From positions 124,001 to 188,000 of the forward strand of contig NZ_JH980292.1 in NCBI RefSeq assembly GCF_000314005.1: a stretch of 64,000 nt of DNA, in the 5' to 3' direction. This stretch comes from Spirulina subsalsa PCC 9445. Its GTDB lineage: Bacteria > Cyanobacteriota > Cyanobacteriia > Cyanobacteriales > Spirulinaceae. Below, piece after piece: positions 1 through 8,465 of the stretch; position 1 is the stretch's first letter; every line of letters starts with the position of its first letter. A program made the position numbers and the translations under genes. The notes under the pieces are model-generated. The model saw nothing but the letters and a program-made list of their open reading frames with translations. It had not been told where the DNA came from and ran no database searches.

Positions 1-229
1 CTTCTTCTAAACTTTCCAGAAGACCAGAAACTGTAGTATTTAAGCCCCGAGCTAGACTCACTAAAGCCACTAAAGACGGATTCCTCTTTCCACGTTCTAA
101 ACCCGATATGTAGGTTCTATTGAGATGACAACATAGCCCAAGTTCTTCCTGTGAAATACCCATCGCTTTTCTCTGGTTCTTAATCAGTAAACCCAAGGCT
201 TTTAGGGTTTGTTCTTTCGAGGATTCCAT
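1..229 (-). CDS. XRE-family helix-turn-helix regulator, partial
   Basis: The reading frame opens at the ATG at 229 and runs off the left edge, giving at least 76 residues. It has the Cro/C1-type DNA-binding fold: an LGLLIKNQRKAMGISQEELG helix pair, then LNRTYISGLERGKRNPSL, the classical recognition-helix motif of XRE proteins, then VALVSLARGLNTTVSGLL. It lies downstream of the DUF262 gene on the same strand with a 218-bp gap, so it may be a small regulator for that defence-type locus. An inverted repeat (GGAAGAGT at about 312, ACTCTTCC at about 377) sits in the gap. What follows its C-terminus cannot be seen. Confidence 0.8.
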   Translation of the reverse strand, partial: MESSKEQTLKALGLLIKNQRKAMGISQEELGLCCHLNRTYISGLERGKRNPSLVALVSLARGLNTTVSGLLESLEE

Positions 230-447
230 CCCCTTATGATCTCCTTGGCGTAGACAATTCGTCTACGGACTATCAGTCACATTCGGAGCAGTATTCTGTA
301 GATGTAATGGGGGAAGAGTCCATGATGCGCCCTCATCTAGATTCTGGTTCGAACTAACTCGGTCTAGATTCCCCCCACTCTTCCTGATTCTCACTGTCAT
401 GGAACAACTCTCTTTATCGAAAATTTTGGGTTTAAAACCCCGTCGTT

Positions 448-2148
448 TTACAAAAAATCAGAGCGCCACACCTGCATAGCTCTTTTGGCTAAGTCTCTCT
501 GTCTGGTTGTTAGGGCATGGGGAGTCCATTCTTCCGCCTGTATCGTTTGGGTTAGTTTATACACACTCTGCTGATAAACTTCCCGCTTAGTGGGATAAAT
601 CTCATTGCCCACTTGCCGATTCAAATGAGGCTCTAAAAGGGTCAAGTTTCCAAGGCGATAAACCATTTCTTCCATTTGGCTATCTGTGAAGTTTTCCCGC
701 CAGTTATTACTAGGGGATTCAGGCAAAATATGTTCAAGGGAAAAACTATCTTCGTTCACTTGAATCTGGGATAAGTCCTGCTCAAGTTTGCCTAAAATAT
801 AACGCACTAATTTCTTTTTCTGTCCTTTAGTCGAAATGGAGAGTAAAGAAAAGTCCTGTCTAAACTTTTCATCAGAAACATAGAGTGAACTAACCTGATC
901 AAAAACCTGTTTAGAAGTTTTTATTTCACCTTGATTAATCCCAATGGCTACTTTATTGTAAAGGCGTTCTAGTTCATTAGGGTTTAGGCGGCTAACCACA
1001 GTATAACGAAAAGATAGTACACAGACAAGCTTTAATAGGCGAGTAAAATCAGACGGTGAGAACTGTTTGTATGCCACAAATAAGCTGGGATAAGCTTGTT
1101 TTACTCTAAATAGTTCAAGTTCGCGAATATAGGGCTGGTTTTGCGGTGTATCTCGCCAGAATTCATCCTGAGAATTACTCAGCGCAAGGAAAAGGGTGCT
1201 GTAGTCTTCAAGTTCATCGAGTAAGTCAAAGGCTTTTTGCCGATTGTTGACGGATTCACGCACTATTTTAAATAGTCTTTCTCGTCTCACTCTAGATTGT
1301 GTAATACTCAAATAATAACGGAGGAATTCAGGAAATTTCTCCATCTGCACAGTATTAATAATTCTCCTCCATTGTCTCTGGGCTTCCTGTAAGTCATCTG
1401 GTCCTTCAAACAGAGAAAACAAGTAATTTTTCAGTAAATCGGTTGAGCTGAGTTCTGTTCCTCTAGAATTTAAGGTTTCAAAGACTGTATAAGCATTAAA
1501 TTCATCTTCAACGTTAATCTGAATAAAAAGCAGCCTTTTGGCAATCGTATCGGTTAGGAATTCAGCTAGTTTTTCTCCACTCTGCACAATGGATTCTAGT
1601 TCTTCTAAATGATCACAGAAATAGTCGAAGGCATTCCAGAGTAGTTGGTTGGATTTAGAGAGAGCGCGAGGGTTTAAGGGCTTCCTGAGATTAATTAAGT
1701 TACTTTGATAAAATTCATTGTTGTTTTCATTTAATATAATTTTGCTGGAATAGCGCAGAGAGCGCGGATCTTTATCACTTAAATAATTTCGTCTTAAAAT
1801 TTCTTGCCGCTCTTGATTCTCGTCCTTTTGCTGTTCTCGATTTACTAAGTTTTGGATTTTCTCAAGGACAGCAATGGCTATAATACTGAGAGTAGCTAAC
1901 CTCTGTTGTCCATCAATGATGGTAAACTGTTTGTCTGAGGTTCTGGAGTTTTGTAATACCACGGCTCCCATATAATGGCTAGCATCAGGGTTACTATGAA
2001 GCCCTAGAATATCCTGCCAAAGGTCTTCCCAATTTTCCTGATTCCAAGAATAATCACGCTGAAAGGACGGCACTTGGTAAATTTTGCCGTTCCCAAGTAA
2101 TTCACCGAAAGTCGTTGTGCGTGTATCTAGGAGGTTAATCCGAGCCAT
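448..2148 (-). CDS. DUF262/DUF1524 (GmrSD-like) probable defence endonuclease
   Basis: 566-residue soluble protein. The N-terminal DUF262 (ParB/sulfiredoxin-like NTPase) domain shows VPSFQRDYSWNQENWEDLW at about residues 26-44 and the nucleotide-handling motif DGQQRLATLS at 79-88. The C-terminal DUF1524 domain carries an HNH-like EHILPES motif near residue 470, followed by RLGNLTLLEPHLN. This is the domain order of GmrSD-type modification-dependent nucleases and related phage-defence proteins, in which the GmrS-like part drives a GmrD-like nuclease. The actual target (modified DNA or other) is inferred from family only. It starts at an ATG at 2148. An XRE regulator lies downstream on the same strand. 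No restriction methylase is nearby, which fits a type IV-like role. Confidence 0.8.
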   Translation of the reverse strand: MARINLLDTRTTTFGELLGNGKIYQVPSFQRDYSWNQENWEDLWQDILGLHSNPDASHYMGAVVLQNSRTSDKQFTIIDGQQRLATLSIIAIAVLEKIQNLVNREQQKDENQERQEILRRNYLSDKDPRSLRYSSKIILNENNNEFYQSNLINLRKPLNPRALSKSNQLLWNAFDYFCDHLEELESIVQSGEKLAEFLTDTIAKRLLFIQINVEDEFNAYTVFETLNSRGTELSSTDLLKNYLFSLFEGPDDLQEAQRQWRRIINTVQMEKFPEFLRYYLSITQSRVRRERLFKIVRESVNNRQKAFDLLDELEDYSTLFLALSNSQDEFWRDTPQNQPYIRELELFRVKQAYPSLFVAYKQFSPSDFTRLLKLVCVLSFRYTVVSRLNPNELERLYNKVAIGINQGEIKTSKQVFDQVSSLYVSDEKFRQDFSLLSISTKGQKKKLVRYILGKLEQDLSQIQVNEDSFSLEHILPESPSNNWRENFTDSQMEEMVYRLGNLTLLEPHLNRQVGNEIYPTKREVYQQSVYKLTQTIQAEEWTPHALTTRQRDLAKRAMQVWRSDFL

Positions 2149-2243
2149 AAATTAAGTAGGACTTTCTGAGAAAGTCTGGTATCTGGGGAGGGAATAAGGA
2201 ATAGGTCTATGTTAGGTTATTTAGTTGGGGTAGCCTCAGTTTT

Positions 2244-2278
2244 AAAAAAAATTTTACGAAGAAATGTAAATTTTTTTT
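2244..2278. other. A/T hairpin upstream of the DUF262 gene
   Basis: An A8 run plus TTTTAC pairs with GTAAA plus T8 across a short loop (GAAGAAAT). It lies about 100 bp upstream of the DUF262 start. On either strand it ends in a run of T, so it could act as a bidirectional intrinsic terminator insulating that gene. The function is inferred from shape only. Confidence 0.45.
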
Positions 2279-2328
2279 GACAGGAAGGCACGGGTTTGAG
2301 ATACTAATTTTAGTTAAGTATTCTTCAT

Positions 2329-2372
2329 AATGGGAGTGGTTGAAGTTATCGATAAGCGCAACCACTCCCATT
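2329..2372. other. Perfect 14-bp stem hairpin
   Basis: AATGGGAGTGGTTG (2329-2342) is perfectly complementary to CAACCACTCCCATT (2359-2372) with a 16-nt loop. No T-run follows, so it is not a clear terminator. It lies in the gene-free stretch 2149-2754, between the DUF262 gene and a miniature repeat element. It could be a remnant of a palindromic mobile sequence. Confidence 0.6.
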
Positions 2373-2474
2373 GTATAAAATATCATTTTAAAGGTCAAAA
2401 GTCAAGCCCAAAATCTGCGAAAAATGTGCGATTTTTCACAGCCAATCTGAGATAAAACCGACCAATTTAGCTAG

Positions 2475-2732
2475 GGTCTGCTGTTCGCGAAGCGTTGCGT
2501 AGCAATATATCCCTCTAAGCACTGTTACTAGGACTTTTAGCCGTTTATACCAAATTAAATAGACTTGAGGGCAAAAACCTGAATTTCCCCTGTTCCTTCC
2601 CGTTCCCTGTTCCCTTGACTTCTAACAGCGAGAAACTGCAAGGTTTTAGGGATAAATCATCAAAAAGGCTTGCCTTTTTTCGACTCCCCCTGTTCCCTGT
2701 TTCCCACCCGGAGCAGAGTTATTCAGCAAGCC
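2475..2732. mobile_element. MITE-like element, copy 1 (downstream of dapL)
   Basis: 258-bp non-coding element. The left end is GGTCTGCTGTTCGCG. The right end, read inward, is GGCTTGCTGAATAACTCTGC, the same end seen in the copies at 26561 and 50111. The flanks TTAGCTAG (2467-2474) and CTAGCTAG (2733-2740) agree at 7 of 8 positions and look like an 8-bp target duplication. The interior holds G/C-run sequence of the GGGAACAGG type and a segment repeated in inverted orientation at 4168-4314. It encodes no protein. Confidence 0.6.
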
Positions 2733-2754
2733 CTAGCTAGTGATTTAGTAAACC

Positions 2755-3987
2755 CTAGTTAAACTGGGCTGTAATCCGTTGCATCGCCTCTTCAACATTA
2801 GCGCGACTATTAAAGGCAGAAATGCGGAAATACCCCTCTCCTGCCGATCCAAAACCGGAGCCTGGTGTTCCCACGACATGGCAGGTTTGTAGCAACTTAT
2901 CGAAGAAATCCCAACTCGAAAGATTATCTGGGGTTTTGACCCACACATAGGGCGCATTCACTCCGCCATAGACTGTAATTCCTGCCTCTGTCAGTTGTTC
3001 GCGGATAATGCGGGCATTTTCCAGATAAAAACGAACTAAGGCTTTAATTTGCTCTTGTCCGACATCGGAATAAACAGCCTCGGCTCCCCGTTGGACAATG
3101 TAGGAGACGCCATTAAATTTGGTGGACTGGCGACGATTCCAGAGTTTCCACAATTCCACTTTAGACCCGTCTGAGGCTTGGGCGGTGAGGGTTTTAGGTA
3201 CAACGGTGAAGGCGCAACGAGTTCCAGTAAAGCCTGCATTTTTGGAGAAGGAACGAAACTCAATGGCGCAGTCCCGAGCGCCTTCGATTTCATAGATGGA
3301 GTGGGGGAGGCTAGAATCGGTAATAAAGGCTTCGTAGGCGGCATCAAAGAAGATGATGGCGTTGTGGCGTTTGGCGTAGTTGACCCAAGCTTGTAGGTGT
3401 TCTTTGGTGGCGGTGGCTCCGGTGGGGTTGTTGGGGAAACAGAGGTAAATTAAATCAACGGCTTCTGAGGGAATTTGGGCTGAAAAGTTATTGTCTGCGC
3501 TGATGGGGAGATAGACTAAACCGCCATATTTTCCTTGGTCATTGGCTTCTCCGGTGTGTCCGGCCATGACGTTGGTATCCACATAAACGGGATATACGGG
3601 GTCGGTGACGGCAATTTTATTGTTTTTGCCGAAAATGTCTAGAATGTTGCCTGTATCGCACTTAGAACCGTCGGAGATGAAGATTTCACTAGGATCTATA
3701 TTACAGCCTCTGGCTTGAAAGTCATGGTGGGCGATTTTCTCCCGTAACCAGCCATAGCCTTGTTCTGGGCCGTAGCCTTTGAAGGTGTTGCGATCGCCCA
3801 TTTCCTCAACCGCTTGGATCATAGCACGGCGACAGGCTTCTGGTAAGGGTTCTGTGACATCCCCAATCCCCAATTTAATGATGGGTGCGTTGGGATTCGC
3901 TTCCGCAAACGCATTGACACGACGCGCAATTTCCGGAAACAGATATCCGGCTTTTAGTTTAAGGTAATTTTCGTTAACCGTTGCCAT
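2755..3987 (-). CDS. dapL: LL-diaminopimelate aminotransferase
   Basis: 410-residue PLP-dependent class I/II aminotransferase. It converts tetrahydrodipicolinate directly to LL-2,6-diaminopimelate for lysine and peptidoglycan synthesis, the route used by cyanobacteria, plants and Chlamydia. The DapL-type N-terminus [32 protein letters not shown], the FPNNPTG loop (about 184-190) and the PLP-binding lysine K249 in [15 protein letters not shown] are all visible. The length is normal for the family. It starts at the ATG at 3987. It stands alone between two inverted copies of a miniature repeat (2473-2626 and 4168-4314), so it is probably monocistronic. Confidence 0.95.
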   Translation of the reverse strand: MATVNENYLKLKAGYLFPEIARRVNAFAEANPNAPIIKLGIGDVTEPLPEACRRAMIQAVEEMGDRNTFKGYGPEQGYGWLREKIAHHDFQARGCNIDPSEIFISDGSKCDTGNILDIFGKNNKIAVTDPVYPVYVDTNVMAGHTGEANDQGKYGGLVYLPISADNNFSAQIPSEAVDLIYLCFPNNPTGATATKEHLQAWVNYAKRHNAIIFFDAAYEAFITDSSLPHSIYEIEGARDCAIEFRSFSKNAGFTGTRCAFTVVPKTLTAQASDGSKVELWKLWNRRQSTKFNGVSYIVQRGAEAVYSDVGQEQIKALVRFYLENARIIREQLTEAGITVYGGVNAPYVWVKTPDNLSSWDFFDKLLQTCHVVGTPGSGFGSAGEGYFRISAFNSRANVEEAMQRITAQFN

Positions 3988-4167
3988 AGCTGCTATTACT
4001 ACTAAAATGGATGCTCACAGTGTCTCTCTGCTGTGGCCTTTTAACAGCTTACCCTGTCGAGGGGGACAAATTATAGTATCCCTACTTGAGAGCATGATGT
4101 TCTTGCCTGTTCCCTCCCCCGCCAGTCCTATTCCCTATTACCTAATCTTGACAAGTTAAGGCTCAAC

Positions 4168-4314
4168 GTTAGAAGTCAAGGGAACGGGAAGGAACAGGGG
4201 AAATTCAGGTTTTTGCCCTCAAGTCTATTTAATTTGGTATAAACGGCTAAAAGTCCTAGTAACAGTGATTAGATGGATATATTGCTACGCAACGCTTCGC
4301 GAACAGCAGACCCT
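4168..4314. repeat. Inverted partial copy of the MITE-like element (upstream of dapL)
   Basis: This segment is the near-identical reverse complement of 2473-2626. From AGGGTCTGCTGTTCGCG to GACTTCTAAC the two arms differ by a few substitutions and a 7-nt indel (CTGTTCC). One terminus (GGTCTGCTG, inward from 4312) is recognisable. The other end is not clear, and no convincing target duplication was found. The preceding gap 3988-4167 contains only heptad-like CCTATTCCC sequence and presumably the dapL promoter. Confidence 0.75.
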
Positions 4315-4356
4315 ACCTATGACCCAACTCGGAGAGTACGGGGCGACTTGGGCGAC

Positions 4357-5184
4357 TCAGTGGCCTAGTTGCGCTTTCGCTTGTTGCCACATTTGGTCTA
4401 ATTCTTCTACAGAGTAGTCTGTGAGAGAACCACTGACCGACTCTTCCATTTTTTCTAAACGCTGGATAAAACGATGATTGGTGCCTTGGATGGCTTGGGA
4501 TGGGTCAAGATCGTACCACCGGGCTAAATTGACTAAGGTAAACAGTAAATCCCCTAATTCCGCTTCTTGATGGGCTTTATTGTCTGTGGTGAGGGCGGCT
4601 TGAAATTCCTCTAATTCTTCGTGGAATTTAGCCCAAACATCCTCAATACAGTCCCACTCTAGCCCGGCGGCGGCGGCTTTTTGGGAGAGTTTGAGGGTGG
4701 CGAGAAGGGGGGGGAGTTTGCGGGGGTATGTGGCGAGTTTTTCGCTCAGGGGAGGGGGATTGTCGGGAGATTGTCCTTTTTCGGCGGCTTTGATAGCTTC
4801 CCAGTTGCGGTGAATTTGTTCTAAATCTTCAACGGGTAGGTCGCCAAAAACGTGGGGATGGCGACGGATGAGTTTTTCGCTAATGCCCTGGGCGACTTCG
4901 GCTAGGGTAAATTGGGCTTCATCTTGGGCAATTTGGGCTTGTAGAACAACTTGTAGGAGTAAGTCGCCCAGTTCTTCGATTATGGCTTTTTGATCCCCGC
5001 TTTGGATAGCGGCGACGACTTCGTAGGCTTCTTCGATGACGTAGGGAATGAGGCTTTCGGGGGTTTGTTGGCGGTCCCAAGGACAACCCCCTTCGGGCGA
5101 TCGCAATTGTGCCACCACTTTTACTAAATCTTCGAGGGCGGTGAGGATGGCTTGAGTCAGTTTAGAATCCGGGGAAACAGACAT
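4357..5184 (-). CDS. mazG: Nucleoside triphosphate pyrophosphohydrolase MazG
   Basis: 275 residues, the usual two-domain MazG. It hydrolyses (d)NTPs to monophosphates and PPi as house-cleaning and in stress control. The N-terminal domain opens with LRSPEGGCPWDRQQTPESL and carries the metal-binding all-alpha NTP-PPase signature EEAYE (51-55) with EELGDLL (70-76). The second domain repeats the fold with EELEEFQAAL and AELGDLLFTLVNLARWY. It lies 34 bp downstream of the DUF2227 gene on the same strand, so the two may be co-transcribed. Confidence 0.93.
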   Translation of the reverse strand: MSVSPDSKLTQAILTALEDLVKVVAQLRSPEGGCPWDRQQTPESLIPYVIEEAYEVVAAIQSGDQKAIIEELGDLLLQVVLQAQIAQDEAQFTLAEVAQGISEKLIRRHPHVFGDLPVEDLEQIHRNWEAIKAAEKGQSPDNPPPLSEKLATYPRKLPPLLATLKLSQKAAAAGLEWDCIEDVWAKFHEELEEFQAALTTDNKAHQEAELGDLLFTLVNLARWYDLDPSQAIQGTNHRFIQRLEKMEESVSGSLTDYSVEELDQMWQQAKAQLGH

Positions 5185-5218
5185 AGGATGAACAGATTAG
5201 TGCAGAACCATCTCTAGT

Positions 5219-5794
5219 TTATTGGCGTTTGGCGAGGGTTTTACGGCGAGTTTTGCGCTTTTTGGCTTGGGGGAGGAGAGTTTTCCAGCCTTTGCGTTGA
5301 ATGCGTTTGTGGGTCGAACCTGTCCAGTCGGCGAGACTGTGACTCATCGCGCCTAATTCTAAACCAACAAAAAGGGCGATCGCTTCGGCCTGATAGCGGG
5401 GGAAGTTTTGCCAACTGTTAATCACCACGCGCTGCCAGTTCCAAGCAAAACCCCAGATCAGTTGCGCGATCGCAATTCCCAACAAACTCACCCCCCACAG
5501 AATCACCCCCAAATACAACACCCGTAGAATCGTGCCGATTAAAAACCCATGAGACAACTTAGAACGATGACTCAAGGCTTTTTGATAGGGAATCCACAGC
5601 CAGCGCAACTTTCCCCAGCGTTTGAACTGAACTGAATAAATATCTAAATCCGGGCCAAACATCAACCCACTAAATAAAAACCCCCCCGTTATAATCAACG
5701 TCAACTCCCCACTCCCCGTCACCGCAAACGTCCCCCCCGCAATCCAGGGAAGACTCCATAACGTCACTCGATCATGAATTCGACCAGAAGGCAT
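5219..5794 (-). CDS. DUF2227 family putative metal-binding membrane protein
   Basis: 191 residues. It begins MPSGRIHDRVTLWSLP and carries the conserved DPDLDIYS-like acidic motif (GPDLDIYSVQFKRWG) and HRSKLSHGFLIG, typical of DUF2227 proteins, where the His/Asp residues are thought to bind metal. Three or four hydrophobic segments and a very basic C-terminal tail (KKRKTRRKTLAKRQ) indicate an integral membrane protein with a cytoplasmic tail. The function of the family is unknown. It is divergent from tRNA-Val, 45 bp away. Confidence 0.8.
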   Translation of the reverse strand: MPSGRIHDRVTLWSLPWIAGGTFAVTGSGELTLIITGGFLFSGLMFGPDLDIYSVQFKRWGKLRWLWIPYQKALSHRSKLSHGFLIGTILRVLYLGVILWGVSLLGIAIAQLIWGFAWNWQRVVINSWQNFPRYQAEAIALFVGLELGAMSHSLADWTGSTHKRIQRKGWKTLLPQAKKRKTRRKTLAKRQ

Positions 5795-5839
5795 TGCAAT
5801 TTCAAAAAAGTGTGCTAATATACATAATGTTCAACAAAG

Positions 5840-5912
<73 letters not shown>

Positions 5913-5929
5913 TTCCCTTAATGAATTCG

Positions 5930-6049
5930 TCAGTTATTCTGCAGTCAGTTATTCTCCAGTCAGTTATTCTGCAGTCAGTTATTCTCCAGTCAGTTATTCT
6001 GCAGTCAGTTATTCTCCAGTCAGTTATTCTGCAGTCAGTTATTCTCCAT
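5930..6049. repeat. Eight-copy 15-bp tandem repeat alternating at one base
   Basis: Eight head-to-tail copies of TCAGTTATTCTGCAG / TCAGTTATTCTCCAG. Odd copies have G and even copies have C at the twelfth base, so the true period is 30 bp amplified four times. The last copy ends in T. It begins 18 bp after the tRNA-Val 3' end. Open frames across it (SYSAVSYSPV or RITDCRITDW repeats) are artefacts of the repeat. Confidence 0.95.
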
Positions 6050-6079
6050 TTGCGGGATGGAAAAGATATCTGATATCCT

Positions 6080-6110
6080 CCCGACGCTGACCCTATGGGG
6101 GGAGCGCGGG
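6080..6110. repeat. REP-like palindrome related to the one at 61768
   Basis: CCCGACGCTGACCC and its partner ending AGCGCGGG form an imperfect GC-rich hairpin preceded by ATCCTC. The same TCCTCCCGACGCTGACC start and AGCGCGGGCT end recur at 61762-61800. Such palindromes resemble the right ends of IS200/IS605-type elements or their REP derivatives. No transposase is attached. Confidence 0.5.
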
Positions 6111-6140
6111 CTACGGTAAACAATACCACAAATCGTTTAT

Positions 6141-6163
6141 GTTGCCATGGTAATCATGGCAAC
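6141..6163. other. Perfect 9-bp hairpin
   Basis: GTTGCCATG and CATGGCAAC flank a 5-nt loop GTAAT. It is one of three hairpins packed into 6080-6216 between tRNA-Val and the convergent PEP-CTERM gene. There is no T-run. Confidence 0.5.
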
Positions 6164-6172
6164 TCTATCAAG

Positions 6173-6216
6173 GGTCTGCTGAATGTCCCTCAAAGCCCTG
6201 TTAATAGGGCTTTGAG
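6173..6216. terminator. MITE-end remnant plus strong hairpin downstream of the PEP-CTERM gene
   Basis: GGTCTGCTGAAT (6173-6184) matches the terminal sequence of the miniature element family. It is followed by a perfect 11-bp stem, CTCAAAGCCCT (6189-6199) and AGGGCTTTGAG (6206-6216), with a 6-nt loop. The stem lies 12 bp beyond the stop codon of the minus-strand gene and could end its transcription, although no T-run follows on that strand. Confidence 0.5.
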
Positions 6217-6228
6217 CCGTAGAGGGGA

Positions 6229-7470
6229 TTACCCGTTGGGAAACTTCCTCCCCTTGTGAGTGCAATAGTTCACACTCAGGAGGCTGAAGGCGAGTAGTCC
6301 CCAAAGATTATGAGGTTCGGGGATGGTACTGGGAGGGGGTGAGGTTTCCGTGTTAGATAGGGGGGTTAGGAGATAGATTTGTCCGGGAGTTCCGGTTGCG
6401 AAGGGGTTATTTGTCCCGTAGGAGGCGATCGCCAATATTTGACCACGATCATTGATAGCGGTTGCCGCGACTAGAGTTCCCTGCCCTCCCACGACGAGAT
6501 CATTTAGATCATAAAACTGCTCATCTTCCCAGAGAAAAGCCCTGTCACCCCAATTACCACCTACCACTTGACCGGATAAATTAGCATCGTAGGCGCAAGG
6601 GTGATTTTCGCTTAAGGCACAGGCGGGGATTTCTGCCCCGGAAAAAGCCCAAGAGCTATATTTTTGATACCAATGGCTCAGAGGATCAAAATCATTCTGA
6701 CTTAGATCAGAGGTAGCTGGGGAAATGCTCATGAGGGAGGATAGGTCTAAGATGGTCTGCTGATTCCCTTGAACAACGGTGACTTGTTGGGCTTGGTTAA
6801 TCGCGGTGAAATAGGAAGGATTGTTTAGGCTCCCTGTGGGAATGGCAAAGTTTTCACGGGTGTTTAGATTGTGCGCAAAGCTCCCTCCTAGGTCATTATT
6901 GAAAGTTGCCCAACCACTTTCGCTAATTCCGGTGACTTGTCCTTGTCCTAGGAGATAGGAGCCTTGCTCGGGTTCCCACAAGTAGGATATTTCCGTGAGA
7001 AACAAATATTCTGGGGTCAGTAATCCAGGAATGCTGGGATTGCCGATGAGATAGTTATAGGCGGCGAGGCGTTGAGTTTCGTTGAGTTGGTCAAGTTGTC
7101 CTAGGAGGAAGTTGGTATAGGGTTCGGGCTGGAAGAATGCCGCCCAAGTTTCAGCGTTGATGGGCATGACCTGACCATAACGCAGTAAATCACTCCCTAG
7201 GTTTTGATTCCATAGATAAGACCAAGTTTCAAATCGGTCATTACGCTGAAAACCATAGGGGGTAAGAATTTGATAACTCGCTTGTCCGGCATTATTGAGG
7301 GCGAATCCATTCATCAAGTAAGAGCCGTTGGATCGTTGAACCCAAGCTAGATTGGGAATGACTCCTGGGAGGGGGGTAGCACTGTATAAGTGTGCGGCTT
7401 GAGCGAGGGAGGGGATAGTAAGGGCGAGGGATGTTGCAGCGAGAACAACCCAAGTTTTTTGGGGGAACAT
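6229..7470 (-). CDS. Exported HAF-repeat protein with PEP-CTERM sorting signal
   Basis: 413 residues. The N-terminal signal peptide is MFPQKTWVVLAATSLALTIP, cleaved near AQAA. The C-terminus has the three-part PEP-CTERM signal: IPEP, a hydrophobic stretch (LWGLLAFSLLSVNY) and a basic end (HKGRK), so the protein is probably processed by exosortase and surface-anchored or released. Internal repeats such as GFALNNAGQASY, GQVTGISESGWATF and AFLWEDEQFYDLNDLV followed by ATAINDRGQILA match the extracellular HAF repeat family. The function of such proteins is unknown. No exosortase gene is in the window. Confidence 0.8.
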   Translation of the reverse strand: MFPQKTWVVLAATSLALTIPSLAQAAHLYSATPLPGVIPNLAWVQRSNGSYLMNGFALNNAGQASYQILTPYGFQRNDRFETWSYLWNQNLGSDLLRYGQVMPINAETWAAFFQPEPYTNFLLGQLDQLNETQRLAAYNYLIGNPSIPGLLTPEYLFLTEISYLWEPEQGSYLLGQGQVTGISESGWATFNNDLGGSFAHNLNTRENFAIPTGSLNNPSYFTAINQAQQVTVVQGNQQTILDLSSLMSISPATSDLSQNDFDPLSHWYQKYSSWAFSGAEIPACALSENHPCAYDANLSGQVVGGNWGDRAFLWEDEQFYDLNDLVVGGQGTLVAATAINDRGQILAIASYGTNNPFATGTPGQIYLLTPLSNTETSPPPSTIPEPHNLWGLLAFSLLSVNYCTHKGRKFPNG

Positions 7471-7532
7471 GGTAAGAATCCCTAAGCACTGAAATGAGTA
7501 TATAAACTTATTATACCCAGTGTTTTAGCGAG

Positions 7533-7630
7533 GGTCTGCTGAATCAGTGGGCTAGGGAACGGGGAACAGGGAACAGGCAATCTTGACAAGTTAAGACCCA
7601 AGGTTAGAAGTCAGGGAGTCGGAAGGTCAA
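7533..7630. repeat. Partial miniature-element copy
   Basis: The left end GGTCTGCTGAATCAG is followed by GGGAACGGGGAACAGG-type sequence. It then has a module (TTGACAAGTTAAGACCCAAG, then GTTAGAAGTCA) that also occurs at 4148-4180 and 57388-57425. No matching right end was found, so it appears truncated. Confidence 0.5.
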
Positions 7631-7643
7631 GGTTGAGTAAGCT

Positions 7644-7859
7644 CTATTGGGTCACCCAAGTCGCGATCGCCTGATAATACTCCGCCCGTTCAGATTCTGA
7701 GGCAAACTGCACACACTCCGCATGGACGCGCTTTAGTGTCTCGATTTGTTCGGGATGTTGGGCAAACTCCGGTTTAGAGCGAGCAGAGCCAATAAAAATC
7801 AATTGAGTTTGTAGCGGTAATTTGCGGAATGAGTCTAAATGGTCAGTCAAAGTAGACAT
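7644..7859 (-). CDS. Small conserved-type hypothetical protein
   Basis: 71 residues from the ATG at 7859 (MSTLTDHLDSFRKLPLQ). An upstream in-frame start at 7949 would add 30 residues of unlikely composition and is rejected. It is a soluble, mixed-charge alpha-helical-looking protein with no recognisable domain. It follows ureE on the same strand after about 110 bp. The function is unknown. Confidence 0.55.
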   Translation of the reverse strand: MSTLTDHLDSFRKLPLQTQLIFIGSARSKPEFAQHPEQIETLKRVHAECVQFASESERAEYYQAIATWVTQ

Positions 7860-7970
7860 AAGACCCTTGGTAGATAAAAGTGAATGGTTCAGATTATTTC
7901 TTCCTTCTTCCAGTATAGGCAGGCTTCCGGAGAAAAAAGCTGGGTGCATCTGAATGATAGGAATTATTCC

Positions 7971-8438
7971 CTAGTCCCCGTTTTTAGTTCCTTTGTCCGA
8001 GTGATGAGAATGACCGTAAACCCCCGTTTCTGGGGAAAAGGGCGCGATTTCCTCCCGTATTCTTAATCCTAAATGTTCCAGCAAATGCTGTAACACAGGA
8101 TCAGGGGCTAGACGGAGATAAGTGAGGGTTAGTTCTAAGGGAACGTGACGATTGCCGAGATGATAGGCGGCCTTCAGTAAAGCAAGGGGGGTGTCCGCTT
8201 CAACTGTGAACACGGGTTCGGGTTTGGCAATAATGAGAACATATTCCCCTGTCTCGGCTTGTAATATATCCCCATGTTGTAAAGTTGTCCCTCGGGGCAG
8301 ATCAAGCACCATGTCCTGACCGCTAGGACTGGGGAAGCGATAGCGACTCCTTTGGCGTTCCTCGGCCGTTAAGGGGAGTTCGTGGTGAGGAGTAAGATTA
8401 AATTTTGAGGGATTTAGGCGTTGGGTTAGCGTTAACAT
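7971..8438 (-). CDS. ureE: Urease accessory protein UreE
   Basis: 155 residues from the ATG at 8438. A TTG four codons upstream is the longer alternative. UreE is a nickel-binding metallochaperone that delivers Ni to the UreDFG-urease complex. Family signs are the N-terminal beta domain ([27 protein letters not shown]) and the C-terminal [12 protein letters not shown] with [14 protein letters not shown] short His-containing tail ([10 protein letters not shown]) could bind nickel. No other urease gene is in the window, so it is separated from ureABC here, as is common in cyanobacteria. Confidence 0.88.
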   Translation of the reverse strand: MLTLTQRLNPSKFNLTPHHELPLTAEERQRSRYRFPSPSGQDMVLDLPRGTTLQHGDILQAETGEYVLIIAKPEPVFTVEADTPLALLKAAYHLGNRHVPLELTLTYLRLAPDPVLQHLLEHLGLRIREEIAPFSPETGVYGHSHHSDKGTKNGD

Positions 8439-8465
8439 CGCAAGCAACAAGAATTAAGCAGAATC

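Noticed and set aside
309-384. tRNA-like GGTTCGAAC between direct repeats of CTAGATTC
   Set aside because: Only a T-loop-like string is present; no acceptor, D or anticodon stems can be formed.
2207-2398. 63-codon minus-strand frame upstream of the DUF262 gene
   Set aside because: It runs through two perfect hairpins and an A/T tract, has no ribosome-binding site and no protein-like pattern.
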